A program made the translations under genes and the position numbers. This document shows positions 1 through 8,471 of a DNA stretch of 64,000 nucleotides, in pieces. The notes under the pieces are model-generated. The model saw only the letters and a program-made list of their open reading frames with translations, ran no database searches and was not told the origin of the DNA. Position 1 is the first letter of the stretch; every line of letters begins with the position of its first letter. Origin of the DNA: Euryarchaeota archaeon UBA557 (GTDB taxonomy: Archaea; Thermoplasmatota; Poseidoniia; Poseidoniales; Thalassarchaeaceae); NCBI GenBank assembly GCA_002503285.1, contig DARI01000002.1, forward strand, positions 219,569 through 283,568, in the 5' to 3' direction.

Positions 1-1
1 C

Positions 2-277
2 GGTACTGGTCTCGAAGATCTGTTACAGGCCGAAGGCCATCATGGGCTGGTCCTACTCGGACTGACCACTAACCACTGTGTTTCCACGACGGCACGGATG
101 GCCGGTAACCTCGGTTTCGACGTATGTCTGGTCGGTGACGCCTGCGCCACCTTCCCACGCACCGCTGCGGATGGTGAAACCTTCGACGCGGATATGGTGC
201 ACCGAACGGCGTTGGCGAGCCTTCACGAAGAGTTTTGCACCGTCCAAAGCTCGGAACGTCTGCTCTCTGAAGAGTGA
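2..277 (+). CDS. Isochorismatase-family cysteine hydrolase, C-terminal fragment
   Basis: The window opens inside a reading frame that runs from base 2 to the TGA at 275-277 (91 residues, 5' end missing). It contains the hallmark of the isochorismatase-like family, a nucleophile Cys in the stretch GLTTNHCVSTTARMAGNLGF (Cys near residue 26), followed by the usual VGDACATF strand-turn and a terminal helix with SLHEEF. Family members hydrolyse amide-like bonds (nicotinamide, N-carbamoyl compounds, isochorismate); the substrate cannot be told from this end. No start codon is present, so it is a partial gene. Base composition is unlike the rest of the window: 35 of the first 60 bases are G or C, against about one third downstream. 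It looks like a bacterial gene, either recently acquired or joined to this contig by misassembly. Confidence 0.8.
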   Translation, partial: GTGLEDLLQAEGHHGLVLLGLTTNHCVSTTARMAGNLGFDVCLVGDACATFPRTAADGETFDADMVHRTALASLHEEFCTVQSSERLLSEE

Positions 278-321
278 TGAGGGAATACAGCAAGCCAATG
301 CATTGAATTAATAAAAAATGA

Positions 322-1698
322 TTAATTGATAAAATTATTACTCTTCGTTTGAGTATTCTGATTTTTTCTACCAGTTATTGCAGCAGTTAGTATTGATACT
401 AGATAAATCATTAAAGAGGGTGCTGGAAGGAAAACGTTACTTTTTGATTGGGTCTTGATAGTTGATTCATCGATTAATTCCTCCACCCACTGTGATGAAC
501 TTATCACTCTCTTTTGATAGTGAATACTCCAAATTCCATCATCAACCAAAGTAAGATTATTTGCATTGAATAATACATTTGATTCATTGGTTGCATTTAC
601 TCCAAAAGTTTCTGAATGCCACAATAACTCACCGGTTATATCAGAATAGTGAAAGGTTGCGTTTGCAGTACTTGAATGGCCTAGATTAGAAACTCGGGCT
701 GAAAGAAAGTTTTTGTTAATTTCTATATCTTCCACCACTAAACGTGCGCGCCAATACCAAACATTCTGTATCAAATATTTCATCACATTCAATTCTTCGT
801 CTAATCTATCAGATAGAGCTTCTACTGATCCGAGTAAAAATTGTTCATCATCTGTTTCAAAAGTAAATGTCGGATATCCCATTACTCCGTAACCGTAATC
901 CCTACTAGTCCCGCAATTTGGATAAAGTCCTTGATTTGCATTCTGAATAGGGATATCAGAAATATTATTATTAACCTCATCCCTTATAAAATGGAATAAT
1001 TCTCTATCTGATGGTTGTGCTGGCCATCTTCCCCAAGGATATAGCATAATCCATACGCCAGTATGCATGGTAACATATAGGTCAGCATCGGGGACTTCGG
1101 TATTCATGTAAACTGAATTAGCGAGAGTTTCAGATTCACTAAAAGCGCTACTTCCAGGTTGTGTAGGATTGTTTGGAGGGCAATTATTCCAAAAATGATC
1201 ATAATTTCTATTCAAATCTACCTGATTGACATTCCATCTTGTATCAAGATCATTTCCATCAGCATTTAGCATTATGAGGATGTGTAATTCAGTTGTTTTT
1301 AGAACGTCAATTGCTTCTTGATTACCTTCGGCCCAACCCTCAATATAATATTCTGCAGTAAGGAATGCTAGTTCCGTTCCAAGGTGCTCATTACCATGGT
1401 GTCCCCCATCAATGTAAACTACATCTTTGTCCATTCCATTTGGTTTCGTTTCGACACTCCAATCAGAAATTCGTAATACCCAGAGGTTTCTACCCATCTC
1501 TGTTTGTCCGGCACTAATTAAGTCAACAATTGTCGGAAAATTATCAGCCCACTCGTTAACATCTAATGTTAAAGTGGCATAAGTATGATACCAGTGTTCC
1601 TGAACAATGTCAGGTTGTCCTACTTGTGCATTGATGATAGGAGCGGTTGAAGTAATAAATAACGTTACTAATGCAATAGCAACCGAGGAGCGCCCCAT
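322..1698 (-). CDS. Secreted, membrane-anchored M14 zinc carboxypeptidase
   Basis: A 458-residue metallocarboxypeptidase of the M14 family, which removes C-terminal residues from peptides. Visible features in order: N-terminal signal peptide (residues 1-24, cleavage after INA), zinc ligands H101 and E104 in HHGNEH, the substrate-binding stretch VDLNRNYDHFW (160-170), third zinc ligand H212 in MHTG, and the catalytic Glu E281 in FTFET. After the catalytic domain comes a roughly 100-residue beta-rich region and a hydrophobic segment near the C-terminus (about residues 427-444) followed by basic and polar residues, so the enzyme is probably exported and tethered to the outside of the membrane. 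Complete active site. It fits scavenging of external protein, like the subtilase at 13.5 kb and the oligopeptidase at 22.9 kb. Confidence 0.9.
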   Translation of the reverse strand: MGRSSVAIALVTLFITSTAPIINAQVGQPDIVQEHWYHTYATLTLDVNEWADNFPTIVDLISAGQTEMGRNLWVLRISDWSVETKPNGMDKDVVYIDGGHHGNEHLGTELAFLTAEYYIEGWAEGNQEAIDVLKTTELHILIMLNADGNDLDTRWNVNQVDLNRNYDHFWNNCPPNNPTQPGSSAFSESETLANSVYMNTEVPDADLYVTMHTGVWIMLYPWGRWPAQPSDRELFHFIRDEVNNNISDIPIQNANQGLYPNCGTSRDYGYGVMGYPTFTFETDDEQFLLGSVEALSDRLDEELNVMKYLIQNVWYWRARLVVEDIEINKNFLSARVSNLGHSSTANATFHYSDITGELLWHSETFGVNATNESNVLFNANNLTLVDDGIWSIHYQKRVISSSQWVEELIDESTIKTQSKSNVFLPAPSLMIYLVSILTAAITGRKNQNTQTKSNNFIN

Positions 1699-1747
1699 AG
1701 TCTCCTGTAGGGGTTACTACCTAGAATCATTTGCATTAGGCACATCA

Positions 1748-1927
1748 TCAAAGAGAATGATATAATATTTGGGATGCCCAACTAACCATTAGTATAATCA
1801 TGAACCACCCTAATGCTAATTTTCCTATTTTAGAAGTTTTTTTTAGAGGTTTGAATGGATCAATCCCTGCTTCAATTGCTTCAGCCATTATTGCTAATTC
1901 TTCTTCTATTGTTTCGGGTGGCTTCAA
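1748..1927 (-). CDS. Small single-span membrane protein (59 aa)
   Basis: A 59-codon frame in the otherwise empty gap between the carboxypeptidase and the Nudix fusion. It starts with TTG (rc of 1925-1927) eight bases after a GAGAGG ribosome-binding site and stops at TGA (1748-1750). The protein has an acidic, helical N-terminus beginning MKPPETIEEELAIMAEAIEA, a Lys-rich patch (KPLKKTSKIGK), then one hydrophobic segment (about residues 38-55) and a short tail. This predicts a cytoplasmic N-terminus and one membrane span. I do not recognise the family. Support is the good ribosome-binding site, a sensible membrane topology and the gap it fills; no homology could be tested. Confidence 0.6.
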   Translation of the reverse strand: MKPPETIEEELAIMAEAIEAGIDPFKPLKKTSKIGKLALGWFMIILMVSWASQILYHSL

Positions 1928-2064
1928 AGTATATTCCTCTCAATTATATGATTGTTGATGTTTTAAAAATAAGAGATGGGTCATCTTCCTAAACATCGAG
2001 GAGGAGGTCCCCTATTCAATCATTTTTGTAGTGGGTTTGAAGTTAGGCGTCACTTCGAGACAGC

Positions 2065-3609
2065 ATGGGTGAGACTCCGCTAGGTTTTGTGATGCCAAAA
2101 ACTAATGTTAGTGAACCAAAATTATCTGCTTCAGCTGTAATAAGCAGAAGTATAAATAATCATAATGAGATTTTGCTAGGGCATAGAGTTTCAGAGATGC
2201 CATCGTTCCCTGATTTTTGGTCATTTCCCGGAGGAGGAATTAGTAAAGTAGATATTAAATTTGGTGAAAATCATCCTAACTTCTTAGCCACCATGGGTGA
2301 AGACAGAATTGCTGCTATTGCTTTACTTCGTGAACTTGTTGAAGAAGTTGGATTTACTCCAAATAAAGATGGAAAAATGATTAAAATTGATCATAAAATA
2401 AGAGAAAGTATTTGTAAAGAAAAAGAGAATTGGGCAAAAAATATTGAAAATGAAGAGATACTAATAACTAAATTTGATGCTGAAGTAATATCTGAAAGAG
2501 TGACTCCTCCATTTGCACCAATCAGATTCAAAAATAAGTTTTTTCACGTAGAAATTAGTAATGTGGAATTAGAACCAACTTTTCCACCAGGTAGGTCAGA
2601 GTTTGATGAGTTTAGATGGTGGAATCCAATTTTATTATTGAATTCATGGAAAATGAATGAAATAAGATTGCCTCCCCCCATAGTTACGTTAATTAAAGAC
2701 TTAGTTAATGAAATTGAAAATACAAATAATATCAAATTTGCTTGTAAGATATTGTCAAAAAAGAGACCATCTGGATATCACAGAATAGAATTTTCTCCGG
2801 ATGTAGAATGCCTACCTCTTAGGACAAAAACCTTACCACCTGCAACGCATACTAATTGCTATATTCTTGGAGAAGAGGGAGGAGATAGAGTTATTGTCGA
2901 TCCTGCAGCTAAAACAAATGATTCTCTACTCGATTTAGCAAGTAAAATTAAAGAAATTAATGATTCTGGATCCAAGATAATCGCAACAATATATACTCAT
3001 CGGCATCCCGACCATATTGGCGATTTAAGTAAAATATCCAAAATTTATCAAGCACCAATTTGGATAAGTGAGGAAACAAAAAAATTTATCCCCAGTGACA
3101 TGGAATCTTCAGTAGTATCTGAAGGAGATGATTTTATACTAAATGGTCCATCTGGAAAAACATCTTGGTCGGTTATTGAAACTTCTGGACATTGCCCAGG
3201 GCACATATGCATCATAGGCGAATCTGGTATAGTCAGTGGAGATAATTGCGTTGGAGTTGGGAGTATTTTGGTCCCTTCAGGAGAAGGCAATATGGGAAAA
3301 TATATAGAGGGTTTAGAAAGATTGAAAAAAATGAAACCAAAGATGTTATTTCCCGGACACGGCCCATTGGTTGCAAATCCAGATAAATTATTAAGTAAAT
3401 ATATCGAACATAGGAAAAATAGGCATAACAAAATATTCGATATCGTACGTAGTGGCCAAAATAATCTTAATAAAATCAGCCAACTTGTTTACTTGAATGA
3501 ACGAGGAGTAAATTTAACATTGGCTGAAGATCAGGTTTTAGCACATCTAAAATTACTTATCGAGGAAGAAAAAATAAAAGAAGTAGATAGGCAATATTAT
3601 TTGTACTGA
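2065..3609 (+). CDS. Nudix hydrolase / metallo-beta-lactamase fusion protein
   Basis: A 514-residue two-domain enzyme. Residues about 15-225 form a Nudix domain: FPGGG near residue 53, then the core of the Nudix box in RELVEEVGF, with a long insertion between the two as in NUDT19-type CoA/nucleotide diphosphatases. Residues about 235-445 form a metallo-beta-lactamase domain with all expected metal ligands: THRHPDH (H312, H314, D316, H317), SGHCPGH (H376, H380), SGDN (D393) and FPGHG (H432). The last 70 residues look like the winged-helix tail of LACTB2-type hydrolases. The domains suggest sequential hydrolysis of a nucleotide-linked or CoA-linked ester, but the substrate is not known to me. 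A GGAGGAGG run near 2000 is too far upstream to serve this ATG. The alpha/beta hydrolase gene follows after 15 bases, probably as an operon. Confidence 0.85.
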   Translation: MGETPLGFVMPKTNVSEPKLSASAVISRSINNHNEILLGHRVSEMPSFPDFWSFPGGGISKVDIKFGENHPNFLATMGEDRIAAIALLRELVEEVGFTPNKDGKMIKIDHKIRESICKEKENWAKNIENEEILITKFDAEVISERVTPPFAPIRFKNKFFHVEISNVELEPTFPPGRSEFDEFRWWNPILLLNSWKMNEIRLPPPIVTLIKDLVNEIENTNNIKFACKILSKKRPSGYHRIEFSPDVECLPLRTKTLPPATHTNCYILGEEGGDRVIVDPAAKTNDSLLDLASKIKEINDSGSKIIATIYTHRHPDHIGDLSKISKIYQAPIWISEETKKFIPSDMESSVVSEGDDFILNGPSGKTSWSVIETSGHCPGHICIIGESGIVSGDNCVGVGSILVPSGEGNMGKYIEGLERLKKMKPKMLFPGHGPLVANPDKLLSKYIEHRKNRHNKIFDIVRSGQNNLNKISQLVYLNERGVNLTLAEDQVLAHLKLLIEEEKIKEVDRQYYLY

Positions 3610-3624
3610 TACTTTGCAAATACT

Positions 3625-4482
3625 GTGAAAGAGGAATGGGGGGTCGTTCCTGACTTAGAAGGTTCAAAGTGCTCAGAAATTTATGTAAATGTTGAGGAAG
3701 AAGTAGCATTAAGAGTTTTAAAATGGGTTCCTTTGAATTCAATAAGTGAATCTGAAAATACTTTAGTTATGATTCCAGGATGGGGGTCGGTTTTTGAAGG
3801 ATGGAGGCCACTTTTATCGGAATGGACTTCAAGAAGAACAATTCTATACATAGAAACAAGAGAGAAGAAAAGTGCTAGGATAACTAGAAAAATTACAAAA
3901 AAGGATTTTGAGATGGATGTTCATTCAAAAGATATTTTTAAAGTTATTAATTTTTTAAAGTTAAAAAATGAAAAAATAGATTGGTTCTCTTCTTCATTGG
4001 GCTCCACAATATTACTAAATGGTTATCAAAAGGAACTAATTGGAGGAAGGTCATCAATTCTAATTGGCCCAAATATAAATTTTAGGCCTCCAATATGGGC
4101 TAATTTATTCCTAAAGTTTCCAGTACCTAGATTTACGTATCCATTATTAACGAAAATAGTATTATTTGCAGTTGAAAAGAGAGTCAAAGAAGAAGGGCAG
4201 CGGATAAGATATCGAAGGGTGTTTAATTCTCAAGATCTTGGGAGAATGTTACTATCGGCAAAGGCAAATATAACTTATAATATGAATTTAAATTTTGAAA
4301 AAACTTTAATCCCTTGTGCGATTTTATGTGCTGAATCGGATAAATTACATGCAATAGATGGGATTCGTAGAATTAATGATTCATTGCCTAATTGTACCAT
4401 GATTAATGTTCCCAGTAATCAATATACTCATGAATCTGATGTTTTGAAAGAAATTGAAGATTTCCATAATATGATAGAATAA
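3625..4482 (+). CDS. Alpha/beta hydrolase-fold protein
   Basis: A 285-residue protein starting with GTG 15 bases after the Nudix/MBL gene. The alpha/beta hydrolase pattern is visible: a strand plus oxyanion turn in MIPGWGSVFEGW (about 48-59), a nucleophile-elbow-like WFSSSLGS (about 120-127, Ser in S-x-S-x-G context), an acid candidate in ILCAESDKLH, and a late His in YTHESD. The lid region (about 150-215) is rich in basic and aromatic residues. Sequence divergence is large, so it may be an esterase, a thioesterase or an acyltransferase. Co-transcription with the Nudix/MBL fusion suggests a linked job in clearing activated esters (inference). Confidence 0.65.
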   Translation: MKEEWGVVPDLEGSKCSEIYVNVEEEVALRVLKWVPLNSISESENTLVMIPGWGSVFEGWRPLLSEWTSRRTILYIETREKKSARITRKITKKDFEMDVHSKDIFKVINFLKLKNEKIDWFSSSLGSTILLNGYQKELIGGRSSILIGPNINFRPPIWANLFLKFPVPRFTYPLLTKIVLFAVEKRVKEEGQRIRYRRVFNSQDLGRMLLSAKANITYNMNLNFEKTLIPCAILCAESDKLHAIDGIRRINDSLPNCTMINVPSNQYTHESDVLKEIEDFHNMIE

Positions 4483-4538
4483 AAAAGTATTCAAGCGATT
4501 GACTGATGTATGACTTCTTATTAGGATGGGATATAGGT

Positions 4539-6680
4539 ATGCGCGATAAGTTCTCATCTTTCGATGTCGCGAGGATTGTAAAAGAGCTTGAATCCATGAT
4601 TGGCGCTAGAATGAGAAAGGCATATCAGCCGCATTATGAGCAGATTGTACTGAAATTGAATCGAAAGGGCCTTCCCTCAACAGATTTAGTAATCGTCAGA
4701 GGCAAGAGAATATACACATCTCAAAGAGATAGGCCGATGCCATCAAACCCTTCACAGTTTGCAATGTTAATCAGAAAGCACCTCAATAATGCTAGACTTA
4801 TGGAAGTCAATCAATATGGATTTGATAGAATAATAGAACTTGTTTTTGAAAGGGGAATAGGTGAAATTAGGATAATAATAGAATTATTTAGAGATGGTAA
4901 CGTGTTATTAGTAGATAGTGCGGGAATAATTATTCAACCACTCACTCATGTCAATTATTCAACTAGAATAATAAAAAAGGGACTAGAATATGCTACTCCG
5001 CCTGCCTCATTAAATCCTCGGAAATTAGATAGGTTTGCACTTGATCAATTATTAGATGAAAGTGAGCATGATTTGATTAGAACTCTTGCTGTTAGGGCAA
5101 ATTTTGGAGCTTTATATGGAAGTATAGCATGCTCAAATGCTGATTTGGAAGAATCTATAATTTCTAATCTATTGACCATAGAAGAGAGAGATTCTTTGGA
5201 AAAATCAATAAATTTAATGGTTAATGAACTTGATAGTAACGAGTCAGTTAAGATATGGTTAGATAGTAAAGACTCCCTGGAAAAATGGACAAATTTGGAC
5301 CCCGATACAGAAGACAGAGATTTGTTAGCAGGGGCAATAATTGAAGTATGTCCAATAAATATTCCTTATTTAGAAAATAATAATATCTTTGAAATAGAAT
5401 CTCTTTCCTCATGTTTTGATTTAATTTATGGGATGCATGATGCTGCAGCATTCATCAGGCGTGAGGAAGAAAAATTAGTAAGTACGGGGAAAGGAGACGG
5501 TGAGAGAAGAGCTAAATTAACTAGAAGGTCAGAGCAGCAAAGTTTGGCAATAGGCAGATTCATACAACGTGCCACTATAAACCAAGAACTTGGAAAATCA
5601 ATTCAAGATAATTGGGGCCATGTTGATGACATTCTTGGTCAATTCAATATTGCAATTAAAAATGAAAGTTGGCAATCAATAGAGAATAAATTAAAAAACA
5701 TATCTTGGATTGGTAAAATAAATCCTGCTAAACGAACTATAGTCGCATACCTCCCAGATGAGGATGGTGATCCTGGTGCAAGCATAACTTTAGAAGTTGA
5801 TAAAAATGTCCATCAAAATGCACAAAGATATTTTGAAGATGCTAGGTCGCAGAAAAATAAAGCCATAGGCGCAAAAAAGGCTTTAGAAAATACAGAATTA
5901 TCTAAAAATATGGAAGAGAAAAAAGCTGCAAAAAATGCAGCTGCAGGTAGACTTAAGAGCTCAAAAAGGAATAAGAAATTTTGGTTTGAAAAATTTCGCT
6001 GGGGAATATTGGCAAATGGGAATTTAATAATTGGTGGCAATGATGCAAAAGGAAATGACAATATAGTAAAAAAACATCTAAGTTCGAATGACCTATATTT
6101 TCATGCAGACTTACACGGGGCGCCATCATGTTCACTAAAATTAAATGAAGGTTTTGAAATAAATGATTTTACTTCTGATAATATACCAGAAGGAGTGATA
6201 TCCCTTAAGATAGTTCAAAATATATCTGAAGGAATTGAAGATGCACGCGAATTACCAAGTGAAACGCATCAAGAGGCAGCACAACTTGCTGTTTGTTGGT
6301 CAAGAGCATGGGGGAGCGGTAATGCTTCAGCAACTGTATTTCATGCAAGACCAAGTCAAGTATCAAAGACTACAGAAAGTGGAGAATCTTTGGGTAGAGG
6401 ATCTTTTGTTGTGAGGGGAAAACGAAATTGGTACAAGGACATAAAGCTTGAATTGGGAATGGGAATTGGCGTAATAAATGGAGTACCATTACCCATATTA
6501 GGAACTGCAGAAACGATATCAAAGATTTTTCCTCGTTGGGCTAAAATAATTCCTAGCAAAGAAAAAAAGGAAACAATAGCAAATAAAATTGCCAAAATGA
6601 CTGGCCTATCTCAAGATGATGTGCTATCCTGTTTACCTCCCGGCGGATGCTCAATACAAAATCATGGCCTGATTCCTTAA
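4539..6680 (+). CDS. rqcH: Rqc2/NEMF-type (NFACT) ribosome quality-control factor
   Basis: Archaeal member of the NFACT family (Rqc2, NEMF, RqcH), which binds 60S/50S ribosomal subunits carrying stalled peptidyl-tRNA. The N-terminal NFACT-N domain is clear (FSSFDVARIVKELESMIGAR), followed by a central helical and coiled-coil region (about 300-490 of the protein) and a C-terminal NFACT-R part with the conserved WFEKFRWGILANGNLIIGGN block, HADLHGAP, and SQVSKTTESGE followed by GSFVVRGKRNWY. I chose ATG 4539 because the family starts just before SSFDVA and an AGGATGGG site lies eight bases upstream; ATG 4506 in the same frame would add 11 residues. The stop codon overlaps that of the convergent GNAT gene by four bases. 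Confidence 0.9.
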   Translation: MRDKFSSFDVARIVKELESMIGARMRKAYQPHYEQIVLKLNRKGLPSTDLVIVRGKRIYTSQRDRPMPSNPSQFAMLIRKHLNNARLMEVNQYGFDRIIELVFERGIGEIRIIIELFRDGNVLLVDSAGIIIQPLTHVNYSTRIIKKGLEYATPPASLNPRKLDRFALDQLLDESEHDLIRTLAVRANFGALYGSIACSNADLEESIISNLLTIEERDSLEKSINLMVNELDSNESVKIWLDSKDSLEKWTNLDPDTEDRDLLAGAIIEVCPINIPYLENNNIFEIESLSSCFDLIYGMHDAAAFIRREEEKLVSTGKGDGERRAKLTRRSEQQSLAIGRFIQRATINQELGKSIQDNWGHVDDILGQFNIAIKNESWQSIENKLKNISWIGKINPAKRTIVAYLPDEDGDPGASITLEVDKNVHQNAQRYFEDARSQKNKAIGAKKALENTELSKNMEEKKAAKNAAAGRLKSSKRNKKFWFEKFRWGILANGNLIIGGNDAKGNDNIVKKHLSSNDLYFHADLHGAPSCSLKLNEGFEINDFTSDNIPEGVISLKIVQNISEGIEDARELPSETHQEAAQLAVCWSRAWGSGNASATVFHARPSQVSKTTESGESLGRGSFVVRGKRNWYKDIKLELGMGIGVINGVPLPILGTAETISKIFPRWAKIIPSKEKKETIANKIAKMTGLSQDDVLSCLPPGGCSIQNHGLIP

Positions 6681-7333
6681 TTAATTTCAACAATCGTTAT
6701 TGCATATAAGAAAGAATCAGTGAAATGGTCATATAGCCATTCCCTGTCTAAAGATTTTCCTTCTAGGCGCATTCCTAATCTATTTGCAACTTTTATACTC
6801 GGCGTATTATTAACTGCAACTTCCAATACAAAACGATGAAAATTTAGGTCATAAAAACAATGCTTCATTAGACGTTTGCAACATTTTGTTATTATGCCAT
6901 TGCCAGTATATTTTTCAGCCAGCCAATAGCCAACTCCACAAGAGCGATTATTGTAATCAATCCAATTTAAACCTATATTTCCTACGATTTGCCCATCATA
7001 TACTATTTCATAGTGAATTCCTCGTCCCTGAGAATAATCATTCAAAGTACTTTTTATGAAATTTTCTTCGTCTAGAACTGATTTAATATCATCTACCCAA
7101 GGTAACCATTTTCTGAGATGATTACGGTTATTATCAATTAATAAAAAAAGTTCTTCTTTATGTTCAATAGTCATTTGATGTAATTCGAGATTATCATCAA
7201 TCATTAAAATTGGATATGGAAGTTCATAATTAAATTTTTTTCCTATCAAAACTCTTCTCTCCCTTGTATCTGTTAGGATAGTAGATTGCATTTGTAACTT
7301 TCTAAAAAGGGGTAATACTTCAAACCGAAACAT
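6677..7333 (-). CDS. GNAT N-acetyltransferase, RimJ/RimL type
   Basis: A 218-residue GCN5-related acetyltransferase. The RimJ/RimL pattern is seen in RKWLPWVDDIKS near the start of the domain, the acceptor-site strand IVYDGQIVGNIGLNW, the acetyl-CoA-binding segment GVGYWLAEKYTGNGIITKC (a slightly altered R/Q-x-x-G-x-G/A, here TGNGI), and the closing VNNTPSIKVANRLGMRLEG typical of the family. Such enzymes acetylate ribosomal-protein N-termini, small amines or antibiotics; the substrate is unknown. About 40 residues precede the domain, and Met15 is a plausible alternative start. Only 12 bases separate its start from that of the divergent tryptophan dioxygenase gene, so the two promoters must lie inside each other's coding region. 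Confidence 0.85.
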   Translation of the reverse strand: MFRFEVLPLFRKLQMQSTILTDTRERRVLIGKKFNYELPYPILMIDDNLELHQMTIEHKEELFLLIDNNRNHLRKWLPWVDDIKSVLDEENFIKSTLNDYSQGRGIHYEIVYDGQIVGNIGLNWIDYNNRSCGVGYWLAEKYTGNGIITKCCKRLMKHCFYDLNFHRFVLEVAVNNTPSIKVANRLGMRLEGKSLDREWLYDHFTDSFLYAITIVEIN

Positions 7334-7345
7334 AATCCGATAGTC

Positions 7346-8419
7346 ATGAGTGGTAACCCGGAGAGTAAAAATTGGACTTATGGTGAGTATTTACAACTGC
7401 CTGCTTTATTAAAACTACAGGCTGAAGAAAGGGGAGTTTCGAATGATGAAATGCATTTTATCATAGTCCATCAAACTTTTGAATTGTGGTTCAAACAGAT
7501 TATTACTGAGCTTATCGAAGTACGTAATATACTTGATCAAAATAATGTTTCGGAGATTGATATTCCTCTATCCGTAGATCATTTAGGGCGAACTACAGAA
7601 ATATTTAGACTAATGGCAAATCAATGGGGAGTGTTAGAAACTTTGTCTCCCCAGGGATTTTTATCATTTAGAGATGGATTGGGCACTGCTTCAGGATTTG
7701 AATCATATCAAATGAGAGAATTTGAAATACTTCTGGGATTAAAAAATGAGGATAGGTTAGGAGGAATGGATCCCATAGAAGGATTTAGGAAAGCGGCAAT
7801 AAATAATGAAGAAGCTACTGTAATATTACATCGTTTAGAAGATTTGATGAGCCAAAAATCATTAGTAGATTCATTGATGGATTGGATTGAAAGGACGCCG
7901 ATAATGGGATCTGTTTATGGCAGTGAAAACGACGAAAAGAATGTTGAAAATTATGTAAATAAGCATTTGGAATCTCATAAAAAACATGGAGAGGGCCTCT
8001 ATGGTAAAAATGATCCAAATACAAGAATGGTAGAAAGGATAGAGATGGGGCATAAAAGTGCGATTGATTTCCTAAAACCAGATGGTAAAGTAAGTAGAAC
8101 TAGGGCTGGTTTATTATTCATAGAGTCATATCGTGAATTACCGTTGCTAACATGGCCAAGAAAATTAATCGATGCAATTGTTGAGTTAGAAGAGTCGATT
8201 GTAAAGTGGAGACATTCGCATGCTAGAATGGTTGAGAGAATAATGGGGAGAAGAGTAGGGACTGGGGGCTCAAGTGGTGTTGATTATTTAGATGAGACCA
8301 GTAAATACCGTATCTTCAAAGATTTATGGGGAGTAAGAACTATTTTGATAAAACCTCAAAATAGACCGGAATTGAAAAACTCCGAATTTTATGGTTATAA
8401 TTCTGACTCGATGATTTGA
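7346..8419 (+). CDS. kynA: Tryptophan 2,3-dioxygenase
   Basis: Heme enzyme that opens the indole ring of tryptophan with O2 to give N-formylkynurenine, the first step of the kynurenine route. Diagnostic segments are NWTYGEYLQLPALLKLQAE at the start, HFIIVHQTFELWFKQIITEL (about 38-57), FLSFRDGLGTASGFESYQMR, and near the C-terminus WRHSHARMVERIMG followed by GTGGSSGVDYL. His292 in the WRxxH motif is the expected axial heme ligand. Length (357) is somewhat above that of short bacterial enzymes. No formamidase or kynureninase is seen nearby, so the fate of the product is unknown. The enzyme is common in bacteria and eukaryotes and uncommon in archaea; transfer from bacteria is likely (inference). 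The thiolase gene follows in the same direction. Confidence 0.93.
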   Translation: MSGNPESKNWTYGEYLQLPALLKLQAEERGVSNDEMHFIIVHQTFELWFKQIITELIEVRNILDQNNVSEIDIPLSVDHLGRTTEIFRLMANQWGVLETLSPQGFLSFRDGLGTASGFESYQMREFEILLGLKNEDRLGGMDPIEGFRKAAINNEEATVILHRLEDLMSQKSLVDSLMDWIERTPIMGSVYGSENDEKNVENYVNKHLESHKKHGEGLYGKNDPNTRMVERIEMGHKSAIDFLKPDGKVSRTRAGLLFIESYRELPLLTWPRKLIDAIVELEESIVKWRHSHARMVERIMGRRVGTGGSSGVDYLDETSKYRIFKDLWGVRTILIKPQNRPELKNSEFYGYNSDSMI

Positions 8420-8471
8420 ATATATAATATCAATCGTACTATTGAATACCAATGTTCTTTTCGGGCTGTTC

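Noticed and set aside
1990..2064. The strong GGAGGAGG run upstream of the Nudix fusion as its ribosome-binding site, or as the site of a small gene.
   Set aside because: It is more than 50 bases before ATG 2065, the frame between has stops, and no ATG, GTG or TTG at suitable spacing opens a meaningful frame.
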